A stretch of DNA of 64,000 nucleotides from Silene latifolia (taxonomy: Eukaryota; Streptophyta; Magnoliopsida; Caryophyllales; Caryophyllaceae): positions 698,001 to 762,000 of the forward strand of contig NC_133526.1 in NCBI RefSeq assembly GCF_048544455.1, read 5' to 3'. Both the position numbers and the translations under genes were made by a program. The notes under the pieces are model-generated. The model did no database searches and was not told the origin of the DNA. It saw only the letters and a program-made list of their open reading frames with translations. Shown in pieces: positions 20,257 to 32,214 of this stretch (position 1 is its first letter; each line of letters begins with the position of its first letter).

Positions 20257-21955
20257 GAATGTAATGTCGGACGATGAAAGCGTAGAGCCAAAATTACTAG
20301 GCATATATAGGAAAAATGTCAAGGATAAAATGGTAAATATTGTTTATTACTTCCAATCTTTGTTTCTTATTACAGATTATTTGCAACGGAAAGCTGACAA
20401 GCATAGTGCACATAGCAATAGCAAATTTCATAAAATTTCGAACAACTTTGGCTAATTTAAAAAAACCGAGAACATTAACATTAAAAAACATTTAACACTA
20501 AAATTGAGACAGACAATTTATGAGTAATACTGTAAATAGTATATACTCCCTTCTATTCACAATAAACCTCTCATTTATGTAAATAGGATATACTCCCTCC
20601 TATTCACTTGTCTGGGCGGGACGACCGCAAAAGGTAATATTTGAGATGCGATGGTTTCAAAAGTAAACATATTTTATTGTTTTTTTGGACTTTTTTATGT
20701 TTATTACTTTCACTTCAAATTAATTGTGTATTAGCAAATGAATAACCAACCTAATCCTTATTATTTTCAAATGGATAGCGATATGGCGCCACCCGGTGGC
20801 ACTGAATCTAAGTGCCACCCTAATTAAAGAAAAAGATAAAATACAAAATAACAAGTTTATTTTCGATTTTGCGCCAAACACTTAAGGGTAAAGACGTAAA
20901 ATGTGTGTTAGTGAATTAATTAATCGAAAAGTTACTACATATTAATCGTTTCCCTGTACATCTTGGTTACTACTGTACTACATGCTAATCATAGATTATT
21001 AGAAAGAATGCAATTCTTTCATTCATTGATTAGAAAAATTAATTGATGTTTGTTAATAAACCTAAATTTTAATTTTAAAATGCAGCGCCACTGCGGTTTT
21101 TTTTATCTAACCAATCGATCAGAAGCTTTTATTAACATAAATGTCAAGCATATAAAGAACTACGTAAAAATTAGCAGCCACAAGATTAATGTTCAACCTC
21201 TGCACTCGCGATTTTCGTTAAGAAGTTCTCGAGAAGTTCACCATTTCCACTAATGCTTATCATTAACGACTATCAGTTTGATTTTTTTGACGTTGAAGAC
21301 TCGTCCATGGAGTTGTGCATTCTGATTTTCGCATCTCAATGTTTTATGGAGAAAAATTAGCAAACGATTAACAAACTGATAAGAGTTGACTAGCTAATTG
21401 AATTTTTGATGTGTTATTAATTGTATTAGTTAATCCCCAAATTACCCTTTTATGTAAATTAGTTTGAAATTCGAAAATTCAAGGTGGGAAATGAAAATAT
21501 CAACGAATTTGACAATTATATCCTCGGTGGCACTGAATTTCAATACCACCGGGTGGCGCTATCTCATTTTCCTTTTCGGATTAGTTGCGTTATGAACTTG
21601 CGTCTTTTATTTCAATGGCATCTTACATGAAAAAATAGGGTAAAACAAAAATTCTATTTTTAGTGATCAAGAAATTAAAAAGGATACCCTAAAGCTATAT
21701 TCCCGCCAAATTAGATTCTATGTAGATTGGTTGGTGCATATGATCACTAAAGTAATTACATTTGATAAGGTACATCATGAGAATATCATTGTTAGAATCA
21801 GAATAAAGTAATTACAATTGATAATGTTGGCCACATTGTTAGGCTATTGACTGAGAAGTTGGCATGAGTATATTTCTCACCCCATTTTACACGCAACTTA
21901 CAATCTCGGAGAGAGTTGGGTTTCGGGCATCATTCAGACTACTCATATCGGGCAT
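20257..21955. repeat. Segmental duplication, copy B, right half
   Basis: Matches 1177-2683 with the MULE at 20773-21572 as the main extra sequence. Confidence 0.85.
20773..21572. mobile_element. Non-autonomous MULE (800 bp)
   Basis: Imperfect terminal inverted repeats of about 45 bp share GCGCCACCCGGTGG and AGTGCCACC. The uninterrupted site in copy A (TTATTTTCAAATTAGTTGCG near 1690 and 2295) fixes the ends. Flanking 9-mers are TTTTCAAAT (20764-20772) and TTTTCGGAT (21573-21581), a 9-bp duplication with two later changes. There is no transposase. Confidence 0.8.
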
Positions 21956-22561
21956 CAATACTTTAGATGGTTGGAATTCGTATCTAACCTGAAATCCGAA
22001 TTAACATGAAGTTTTTTAAAATGGCCTAAAGATTTCTCATAGGAAACTCATTATTCTCAAATAACTTGAAATCAACCCATCCGAAAATACTCGAACCCAA
22101 AATAACCTTACCAAACCCGAAATTTTGTAAACACAAACAACCCGAACCATAGTAGTTGATTAAATAAATATCTCCAACTCAAAAACTTATATTGAACCGG
22201 TCTTATCTGAATTTAGCGGAGCATGTTATATTTCATTGACTTATCGAACAACGAGTAGAGAATTTTATTTTTGGCAGCTACGAGTAGAGAAATTGTATGT
22301 AGCTATTGTATGATAACGAATATCTAGAATTGTTTACATGATTTAAATCATTTCATGTACGGAGTACTTTTTTAGTTTTTTTACTAGGAGTACTTTACTT
22401 TGTGCGGAAGAATTTTTTTTCTAAATTTATCGTAATTGTTCTATCTTTGACCAATTGACCGGTTTTTTTAGAACAAATTAGGGATAAAAAGAATGGTTAA
22501 ATGATAAAGGTAATATGATCATTCTTGTATATTATTGAGTCCATTTAAAAGCAATTCATGG
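21956..22561. other. Intergenic, no gene seen
   Basis: The first 50 bp continue the duplicated block (compare 5063-5105). The rest is AT-rich, with decayed CCCGAA motifs and no coding signal. Confidence 0.55.
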
Positions 22562-23090
22562 ACTATACAACCAGATGTATATGTTGTACGGTGTACAATA
22601 TGAGCTTTGTGATAAAGTATCTGAGCTTTATGTTAAAGAATATGAGCTTTGTTAGAAAATATTAGGCCTCGTTTGGTTGCCATACGGGAATTAATTTCCC
22701 ATGATTTTACAAAACACATGAATTGGCCAATTCATGTGAATTGCCCAAAACTCGTTTGGTTGACATCCTGGAGTTGAATTGACACAGGAGTTTCCAATTA
22801 CCTAGGAGGGGCTAGGTAATTAAACTCCTCCATTATGGAGGAGTTGGAAATTCATGGGAAAAAGAAAATCCCATGATTTGGGGTAACCAAACGTCTCCCA
22901 ATTTTCCAAATCATGGGATTTTCCAATTCACCCATTTTTATGGGGGTAACCAAACAAGGCCTAAGTTCATCCATTTACACATTAAAAACATGATTTTTGA
23001 ATTAGCTCAGAAAAAATACATATAAGCTCGGATTCTTATACCTTGGGTGTACAATGCTCATGGTACAACTGGATGTATAATCCTATTTGT
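22562..23090. mobile_element. Possible inverted-repeat element hosting a nested MITE
   Basis: TACAACCAGATGTATATG near the left and CATGGTACAACTGGATGTAT near the right are roughly inverted, and GAGCTTTGTGATAAAG-type units are repeated near the left end. The MITE at 22665-22961 sits inside. Ends and target duplication are not resolved. Confidence 0.3.
22665..22961. mobile_element. MITE with GGCCTCGTTTGGTT termini
   Basis: The left end GGCCTCGTTTGGTTGCC is inverted at the right end as GGTAACCAAACAAGGCC. The sequence between is also largely self-complementary (AATTCATGGGA motifs). A TA flanks both sides, so the target duplication is 2-3 bp. Confidence 0.75.
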
Positions 23091-24464
23091 GATTTAAAAG
23101 CATAACCCTAGTATAAAATCGATTGTTATTTCAATTAATTACCTCTATAAAGGCAATTATCAATTACTTAATGGGTTTATTACGATAAATAAAATGTGAT
23201 TATTTTAAATTAAGTTTATCATAATAAAACCGTGAAGAGACTTAACAAGCATCAGCAATTCACCATAAACTCATGCTTATAATTTCAATGACATCTCACA
23301 TAAAAAAATAGGATAAAGTAAAGGAGAATTCCATATTGGTGATCGAGAATTAGGATGCTCTTTTGTCCAATGTAGTATCTAATTCTCTCGTACTAGATCC
23401 ATCGATAGGGGAATCCTGCAAAAGTGAAACAAAAGTGCCTTTCTCAAAAAGGAAACGAGATGACAACAAATTAAAGAACACAAAATCATTCATGGTTCAA
23501 ATCTACGTGTCAAATACTTAGAGGATGACGTATAAGTTGCTTTTATTTGATTTCTTTATTATTATTTTTTGTCTGTCTTCCTCCGTCTAAGTCATTTATT
23601 GTCGTTTGATTTTGGCACAAAGACCAAGGAAAGATGACGGAGTCAATTATTAAATAACAAGTCGGCCAAATTGGGTGTAAATGATCGAATTGATTTTCAA
23701 ATGCATTTTAAAGTTTATAAGGTAAGTTAAAAAATTTTGACAACAAAATTTAATTTTGTCTGAGTTTATATGTATTAGTTCTAACTTATATTGTACGGAG
23801 TAATTTTTTGAGCTTAATGTTTATGTTTAGTTTTTCGGTTTGGATCATCTTTTTTACAAGGTTTATGCAGATGGAATTTTTTGACAATAAAGTGGAAAAA
23901 TAAGAGAGTCTGAATCGAGTCTTAAAAATAAATTGTACTCCTTTAAGACTAATTCCGGTTTGGGGATAAACATAGTCTTAGAGGAATATTCTCTATTTCT
24001 TTTTGAGTCTATTTTCTTATTTTTCTATTTCCTTGTATGGTTGTATTCATTCTTTATTTGTACTCATTATCTCTTCTAAGAATTAGAAATTAACAATTTC
24101 CAGTCCTTTATTTATTCATTATTATTTTATGGCTCTACAACTTGCACTACTTTATTCATTTTTTAAATTTTTTTTTCTTATTTTTGGTGCACAAAATAAA
24201 GAGAATGACTCTACAGAGGGAGTATCAATTTACATATAATTAAAAATTGATAGAATTAAGAAGTATTAAAACATTAAAAACATACTAAAGGAACTACCTA
24301 ATTAAAAAACGAGTTTCCGATCAAAGCTTTAACTGAGCTCGAGATTGGCTCCAATGTAAATGAGCGCAATAACGACTTAAACTCGTCTATTCGGATTTCG
24401 GAAGATGATTCAACTATTGTTTAAGTCAATCAGGTGAATTATAGGTCGTAGCAACAAGCAGCTT
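23091..24464. other. Intergenic, no gene seen
   Basis: AT-rich DNA, no convincing open frame, domain or terminal repeat. Confidence 0.55.
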
Positions 24465-24858
24465 AATTACATTTGGGAACATCACATAATAAGATTGGAA
24501 ATTAACATTATCCACAACACAGGCTTTTTTCTCGTATTCAAGTGACAGACTCATAGGGACAAAGGGAGACCAAATACAAAAGTTGTCGTTAACACACGAC
24601 CTTGACGAACGAATGAATTGAGAAGGAAGGACCCTGAACCCAAAATACATTTTATCTCCGTAATTACATTTGGGAACATCACATAATAAGATTGGAAATT
24701 AACATTATCCACAACACAGGCTTTCTCGTATTCAAGTGACAGACTCATAGGGACAAAGGGAGACCAAATACAAAAGTTGTCGTTAACACACGGCCTTGAC
24801 GAACGAATGAATTGAGAAGGAAGGACCCTGAACCCAAAATACATTTTATCTCCGTGAG
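24465..24858. repeat. Tandem duplication (197 bp x 2) of the 2OGD 3' end
   Basis: 24465-24661 and 24662-24858 are nearly identical. The right unit contains the last two sense codons and stop of the 2OGD gene plus its 3' flank, so the 3' UTR has been copied once in tandem. The overlapping short minus-strand frames that start MYFGFRVLPSQFIRSS are artefacts of this repeat. Confidence 0.9.
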
Positions 24859-26213
24859 AAAAAATGTGGTAGAATGGAAGTTGTGTTCCTATTGTTATAG
24901 AGATACCTTACAATAAACTCGCAAAACGGGACCCCATCTATGTAACGACTTTCCCTTGGAATGTTGGGCGCTTGTGTCACTTCACATGCAGGCGTCGGCA
25001 TTGCGAAAAATGACAGACTTGTCTGAGCAGATTGGGAATTTACCACCACCCGATGCCCGGGCGCGTCTATTCCAGTCACGATCTCCAATTGACGTCCCAC
25101 TGTAACCGGTAGAGCGTTACTAGAAGGCACCACATATTTAAATTCCCTGTCTTGCCAAATTTGGAGCCCATTGGTGGGTATTGAGATTGTCAGAAGGTTC
25201 GAGTCCCCGTGGGGAGGCATTCCAATTGCCAAGGTCGGTTCTGGGCATCGTGGATATCTGTTTACCACAATAAAGCACAAACCATTATAATTTCTGCTCC
25301 CAAAATAGTTTCGTTCCGGGCCAAGACCTTCAATCATAAGGTCTAGTATCCTCTCTTGAAGTACTCTAACCTCTGAAGCGAATTCCCAAACAGCACGCCT
25401 GAATACGGAAAATAGTTAGCGTAGAATAATAGGCGTGTGAATTGCCCTATGCATTGAAACACATATCAGCATTATTATTATTTTTTTGGTAAAGAAGCTT
25501 ACCTGAAATTGGGAGGCTGAGAGGGCCAAGCTCGTGTTGGTCGTGGACCGTCGCAGTTAAGAGTAAGGGCATCCCTCCAAAAGTGATTACTTTCACCTCC
25601 AAGACGATTCATCATGCTGCTGGTATACAACCAATGTTCAGGTTCATTTTCAACCAGTGCCATATACGCATTGATTTGTTCTTCTGGTAACTCAAAGAAC
25701 CTTGTCGATTCTGTCATGGCGTTCCTCATGACATCCACGGGTATAGAATGGTTTGTAACCTTACATTCACGACAATTTGTAAGTTATACGAATATTCCGA
25801 AAGACACATTCTTCAATCTTTTATAATTGTTTTCTGGTATTTTTTTATTTCATGCAAATTTAACATATTTAATTATTTTGACTCTTGATAATAATTTTTT
25901 CAATCTTTAATAAAAAAATTTCTGGTATTTTTTCATTTCATGGGAATTTAACATATCTAATTATTTTGACTCTTGATAAAAGGAGTGAAATGAGAATATT
26001 TTAACATACTTGAAATATGCCACCTCTTGCAGCTTGATAGACCTCGCCGAGTATTCTTGAACGCTCCAGACCCATATTCATACCTAGCACGTCAACTACT
26101 GGTAAATCTCTAGGTTCCTCACAAGTATTAATTATTGGTAATTCGTGTTGTAGTAACATATAATCCGATGGGAATTGGTTTCCTTCGTTTATTATTTCCC
26201 TTAGTAGTGTCAT
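24846..26213 (-). CDS. 2-oxoglutarate-dependent dioxygenase, complete but with Gln in place of the 2OG-binding Arg
   Basis: Spliced from exons 26010-26213, 25503-25759 and 24846-25398, all with GT-AG borders and matching phases, giving 337 residues, the normal length for plant soluble 2OGDs. Residues 1-70 are the DIOX_N region (LPVVDVLGMNMGLERSR); exon 2 continues VTNHSIPVDVMRN…FFELPEEQ. The jelly-roll core has the iron ligands in PPHGDS (about His217 and Asp219) and in APGHRVVVNS (His269). The family's RxS 2OG anchor reads QTS (about residue 279), so the Arg is missing. Such enzymes use Fe(II), O2 and 2-oxoglutarate to hydroxylate or desaturate specialised metabolites or hormones in the cytosol. 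The substrate cannot be read here. The open frame suggests selection or recent origin. A TATA box lies about 90 bp upstream, intron 1 has a short tandem repeat, and two orphan copies of exon 1 lie at 325-531 and 10204-10410. Confidence 0.85.
25850..25985. repeat. Short tandem repeat in intron 1 of the 2OGD gene
   Basis: Two units containing TTTAACATAT(T/C)TAATTATTTTG and ACTCTTGATAA, about 75 bp apart. The orphan exon copies A and B carry one unit at the equivalent place. Confidence 0.7.
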
Positions 26214-26297
26214 TTTTTTTAACGTAGAAAGAAGATGAGGAAGGGATTTTTTTATTTTTCAGAGATAAGTTGATGTTAATAAACCTAATAATCATCT

Positions 26298-26307
26298 TAT
26301 ATTTATA
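26298..26307 (-). promoter_or_regulatory. TATA box of the 2OGD gene
   Basis: TATAAATATA on the minus strand, 85-95 bp upstream of the ATG at 26213. It is conserved in position and sequence in both orphan exon copies, as is about 250 bp of upstream DNA up to about 26470. Confidence 0.65.
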
Positions 26308-29300
26308 CTAAGAACCAATGGTAGTGCTCTCTTAAGCTGGAATATTACTCATACATTGAATGGACATAAAACACATCCTGGGAATAAGTCCTCAAAAATG
26401 AAATGTCCCATCAATTCAAATGATGCCTTGTGACAATAGGAGACGAATTTAGTTATTTAGAATATATGCGCGGAGACACTTGTCCAAGGTTTCAAATGAT
26501 GCCTCTTGCCAAAAGCAATACGATAATTTGACAATATGCCAACATTTAATTCACTTTAAACCGACTCCACAAATATTTACTGAAACGAACAATTGGTGAA
26601 GTAAAGTTTGATTCTTTGAGTACAGGATGCAACAATATATAATAGGCAACAAGAAGATCAAACTCGAATGTTCCAGCTTGTATCGACAAATACCACCTCT
26701 CGAAGTTCCAAGTGTAGTTTCGACTAGAATGTCCTTGAGAATTTGCGGATATCGTGTATGATTAATTGTATAGAAACAAGATCCTTGTTAAGTGCAGAGT
26801 GCAGACCCTCCCGGCACCTTTTTAACGCACTCGGATAGTCGAGTGTAGTAGAGCAGTAATTGAGTTAATGAAGTTCTTAAGATTTCCATGCCACACAAAA
26901 AGTTGCTGAAAGAAGTGATCACATTTTTGTGCATCAACTCTATTGCGTCTTTCCATCGGCTGCCAAAGTCCTTTACTAGAGGTTCCACATCACCAACTGT
27001 TATGGCCTTTTCAGAACTTGAACTTGGGTCCTCGGCTAATTGATGATTACCAAAAAATTATTTGAATTCTAAATTATAACAGAAAAAAAAAGGATTTATC
27101 ATGGAGACATTTAAATTAGTCGAAATCCTTACATGCTCTTGTTTTAACGAACTTGATCAGATCACTGAAGTGCTCCAGCAATAGCTCTTCCTGCACGAAT
27201 AAGCAACATGTATTTAAACAATAAGGTTCTCGAATTGAGCCAGCACAATAACCCCTTCGAATCAGTTTGGTCAAAGCTCGGTTTAGGCTACGTCAAACCC
27301 ATCTTGAGCTGAAGCCATGCTTTGTAATTTTTTCTTTTTTGGGAACGCGAGCTTTGTAAATTGTAAGCCTCGGACTTGTTTAAAGTTCTAAAATTTAATC
27401 TTAGAATTTTTCGATATTTATGGGCTATATGCAAACAGATTGTTTGAGTTTGAAGTTCTAACCATAGATAAATTATTCTTATTAGGCTAATATTATTATT
27501 AGACACGGGTTCATTGACAAGCATATTGAAAAACTCACCATACAAATATACTAGTTTGGCTCTTCAAAACATCTTCCAAATGCATCTGAATTTTTCCGCC
27601 ATCTGGACCAGCTTCCTGAAATTTCACAGAGAAACGTGATATAATAAATGAGATTATTAATAAAAAATAAGAATGTTGTAGCTTGTGCATTTAACGATAC
27701 AATCACTGACCTTTAAGACAGAAATCGTCATGTCATAATTGTTGATAAGAAACACACTCTGCAGTTTAGATTTCCGAAACTGTGTAGATAGCTTCATAAT
27801 CAAAACATTAACTACCATTCTAAGTCTTTCCAAGTTCATCTCCAACTGAAAGATAGGCAATAAATGATGTTGATTCATGTGCTAAGAGCGGAGAGACATA
27901 CGTATAATGCAAAAGGATAATAGGAATAGAGGAATCTGACCTGGCCATCTCCATAGTCAACATTGAGATGAATGAGGGAAGCAGTAAACTCGGCATAACG
28001 TCTCATGACATAGTGAGGATGAACATCATCTTCCCACAATGTTTTCACATTAGCACTCCGAAGACTACTGAGGTGCATGTCAAACACCATCTTAAAACGC
28101 GGCCACAGTGAAATGTTTGCCTGCCCATACATTATGAATTCAAGTAAACAGACGGCTTATGAAAGAGCACACAAGTTATTAGCTTGGACCTTTTCGACGA
28201 GCTTCAAACCCTACCCAACCCGAATGACATGTTTGTCAGTCTAACTGTCATATATGGAAAATATGTACAATGTTAAATCTAGCAACATACACGGCAACCC
28301 TTTTGATGAGACTCCCACATTCTTAAGTTTGAAGCTCCCATAAGCTAAATTAACAGAAATGTACGTGTTATGGCAAGAGAGTAAAAAGACGGTATTTTTG
28401 AGCTTTGCAGATTACATCTCTACTTCCACTTCGCAGAAACGCAAAACTATATGGCTCAATTAAAACAAATGACTAGAAAAATACACATACCTTATCCAAA
28501 TATGAATCCAAGCAAGGAATGCGCCTCCTTGACATGATAAGCTGAAAGAACACCCCAATTCAATCAACAGTTCTCGGTAAAAATAAAGAGAAGTAACTGA
28601 CAAGTGCGAGGCACGCCTGGTGCTGATGAGTAAGACAGATCATAAGCATTAAGCCAATAGCGTCTAAAGAATTTGATAAGATTGCATTGAAATGCTCATC
28701 AATAACTGCAAATGGGCCTGAAAGAAAAGAGGCAATTATGATTTGTGATATCACAAGCTTCCTCACAACGCTGTGAACAACAATCATATGAGGTAATTTT
28801 CCGCACAGACTTTAGGTTTAACATACCAAAATAAATCCTCTCATTACCCCACTAAATAATAAGAATATCAATGGTTGCTCAAAAGGCCATGCAACAAAAT
28901 TATTTCCAGAAGTATCAAGCCCTATAAAATATTAGACCTAAAATTAACGACCAATATTTATCTCAAGAAAAATAATATACTACCATATTCATGGGCAATT
29001 GCTTTTTGAAAAAAAAAAAAAAGAAAAATTGTCTTGACCTAGTTGTATAATACTAGAAAGTGTGCCAGCGGATTAAGCATGGCAAACTGACTTCATTGAC
29101 TCTCTAGGATCACGGTTTTAAATATTGGCCGCAACACTGATTACTTGATCCGCTTGTTATTATTCAAGAGTCTCGATCATTTGTTTACATTCCTATTTGA
29201 GAATGATATTGATCTGTAAATAATCATCCATTAAAATTAGAATACCGACTGGTCCACTTACCATTCAAAGGCAATAGCCAAAAATGGTCCCCTCCCCTTT

Positions 29301-30582
29301 CCTTACTCTTCGTGCCAAAACCAAATGCAAACAAATACCCAAGACGGAGAGAACATAATTGAGAGAATTGAGTTTTGAGCTAACAAGATAAATTTGTTGT
29401 ACCTGCAAATATCTCATTAAATATGGACTCTTCCCCAAAGAAGTCACCACAGAAAAGATACCTAAACGAAGACAGCTGACAGATCAGGTCAAGATATCAA
29501 CAATATCAAATACTATATATATGATTAATAATATCGCCCTCATCATGTAGGCAATAACAGTACAATCAAATTTGGATTCTCGTACATACTCAGAGCTAGA
29601 AGTATCCATTAGCAGCTTCTGCAAACTCCGAAAAAGGACTTCAGAAGGATACTTCTGGGAGCTAGCTTCTGCAATATGGGGAATCAATGCAGGTTGATCA
29701 ATTTCCTGGATACAACGAAAGAGGTCGGTGAAAATAAAGAATCAATGCGAAATGAAAGCTATGAACCACTCGAATCATTTAACACATTTTTTCAGAGTAA
29801 CTAGGAAAAGTATTTTGAGTGAAATGAAAGCTATGAACAATGTAGGTAAACAATATGAATCTGAGTTAGAAAACCATTTTTCTTTCTTATCTTAACAAAA
29901 AAAAAATGCAGAAAACAAGTAGACAGGTATAAACATATTAACCTTCAAAATATTTATTCTATCCCCAAGTGCAAAAACAGAGGAACGATTCTTCAGAGGT
30001 TCTCTTCTGGTGGAGAAAAGTCGACTGCTCCTAGCCTCAACACCAATCAAATCACTGGATGTCGCAATATCGAGCTGTAATTTCTCCAGGGATTGAATAT
30101 AAGCCCGAAAATGTGCACTCAGGACCTGAAACATCAAACATTATTCGTGATCTAAGGTACAGAAGGTACTGCTCGTTAAGTGATTGGAGTCTTGGACCAA
30201 AAGCATGACAAAAGAGATGATTTATCCCATTGAACTGTTTTACTCTTAAATCCAGTAACATACCGGCCCTAAAGGTTCACCAGAACTCAAAATTCCATCC
30301 GCTCAATTGAGTTTTGTAGCCTTCACAAAGTGATTTATAAATGTAAACTAGAAAAATGCGAGAAGGGCATACAGTTATTCACCATGAAAGAAGCTCATGA
30401 CACATAGTGTCGAATTTAGGGTAAGTTCAACGACTACTGGACATTATGCACCTCTAATGACCATTATTTGTCCATGCATTTATCGTTAATTTTGAGATCT
30501 CAGTCGTCAAAATATTTATATAGAAATTACCTTGTTCATCGTATCAATGTAAGCTGCTCGCACTTTGCTATACACCAAGAAG

Positions 30583-31452
30583 TAGGGCTGAGCAAAACCG
30601 TATACCCGATACGGTTTCGATACGGTTTTCGGGTATACGGTTTTTTGAACACCAATTTTTTTATTCCGGATACGATACGGTTTAACCGTGTATACGGTTT
30701 TCGGTTACCCGGTTAAACTGGTATACGAAATCCGGATACCCGGATACGGTTACCTGTTTCTCTATTAGATGAGATTAAAAAAAAAAAAAAAAATATTCAG
30801 ACCTCCTCGTCTCTGCATAATGTTCCAAATATTATAAATTTACCAAGTTCAGTGGTTTGGCTACTTATGATTTCAAGTTTTCAAGATTCCGTCTCCTCAT
30901 CGACACCCGAAGATTATTCAGACCTGAAAAATCCGGTAAAGGACCCGAAAATGCATTCTGATGAAGCCAAACTTCTTTCAAAGAAGTCATCTTTTGCAAA
31001 ACATCAATTCTTCCACCAAATCCACCCTCACTTTTCTGCCCATTCACCCACAATGACTGAACTTGAAACCCATCAAAACTACCAGGCAACCCACCTTCCA
31101 AACTATTAAATGACAAATGCAGGTCTGAATAATCTTCGGGTGTTGAGTCTTAGACATAATGGAAAACACAAAAAATCAAATTAATCGAAAACATGAACAA
31201 CCAAAACACAAAAATTGATAGAGTGACTATTTGTGATTTTGTGCAACAGATCCGTTGTTTGAGAGGAGGAGGAAGTCGAAATTGTGGATCGAATTTAGGG
31301 ATCGAAAGATCTTTGTGAGGACTGAGGACTTGAGGAGGCGTGAGGACTGAGGAGTGAAGGACTGAGGAGGCGTAGGAATAGGGATAAAAATTAGGGATAT
31401 GAATTATGAGGGTGAGGGTGATCAGGTGAGGTATTATTTATATATATAATTG

Positions 31453-31483
<31 letters not shown>

Positions 31484-31673
31484 TACTCAAAACCGTGTCA
31501 AAACCGGGTATCCGGTTTTCATTTTCGCTGACCCGGATACGGAACGGTTTGTAGAAAACCGTATCGGGTATACGGGAAAAAAAACCGTTTATACGGAAAA
31601 CCGTATAATGAGAACCGTATACCGTATCGTATCCGTATTAAAAAACCGTTTCGGAAATTTTTGCTCACCCCTA
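30583..31673. mobile_element. Non-autonomous hAT element (1.09 kb) carrying a captured receptor-kinase fragment
   Basis: Ends TAGGGCTGAGCAAAA on the left and the complement of TAGGGGTGAGCAAAA on the right, with a perfect 8-bp duplication CCAAGAAG (30575-30582 and 31674-31681), the hAT signature. Subterminal regions are packed with CGGTATACGG/ACCGTATAC motifs on both sides. There is no transposase. The centre holds an LRR receptor-kinase fragment (30865-31116). The left target duplication abuts VPS52 coding sequence. Confidence 0.92.
30865..31116 (-). pseudogene. Captured fragment of a TMK-type LRR receptor kinase ectodomain
   Basis: The minus strand reads [47 protein letters not shown] and [10 protein letters not shown], about 70 residues with LRR spacing (LxxLxLxxN-like) and the SLW-NGQ and KEVWLH-N signatures I associate with TMK1-like kinases. 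It starts and stops inside repeats and lacks the signal peptide, other LRRs, membrane span and kinase. It is bracketed by a 24-bp inverted repeat containing CCGAAGATTATTCAGACCTG (about 30904-30927 and 31118-31143). It is therefore host DNA picked up by the hAT element. Confidence 0.75.
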
Positions 31674-32214
31674 CCAAGAAGTAGTAGTAGTAGTACCATT
31701 TTTTCGAGCATTATTTAGTTATAACGTAATTTTTGATTTAAAAATTCAAATTCAAATGAGAATATTCTTTTTAGTTGTATTCAAATGAGAATATTATTTA
31801 GTTATAACATAATTTTTGCTTTTACTTGTATTCTTTTTAGTTTCGTTCGTATGGAGGGTAATGGTGTGGCTCATGGTATGGCTCATCTAATGTCGGTCGA
31901 TTACTCGACAAGGTTTTGGGTGGGAGTGATTCCTAAGCATATTGTTTCTCTTGTGGATTTGGACTCTGCTTATTTACCTATTTAATGTTACTAACTTTTA
32001 CACTTCAAAAAAAACAACTCTTTCTTGAAACAGAGGGAGTAAATTATAAATATTAATGCCAGACAGTAAGCCTTGAAACTGAATATACCGCCCAGAACAC
32101 AAAACTAAATACTTACATATATAGTTCTGACTAAGTAATCCCGGTATATATGCCTAACTAAGAAAATGTAGACAATAGACTAGAAAAGATAAAAGCTGAT
32201 CGAACACTAAATTC

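Noticed and set aside
24426-24844. Two overlapping minus-strand genes starting MYFGFRVLPSQF
   Set aside because: They are the duplicated 3' flank of the 2OGD gene; each ends differently and neither has a domain.
31785-31985. Plus-strand frame beginning MRILFSYNIIF with a GNGVAHGMAHL stretch
   Set aside because: It slightly resembles an RNase H-like retroelement tail (ANxxAHxLA), but it is too short and isolated to call.
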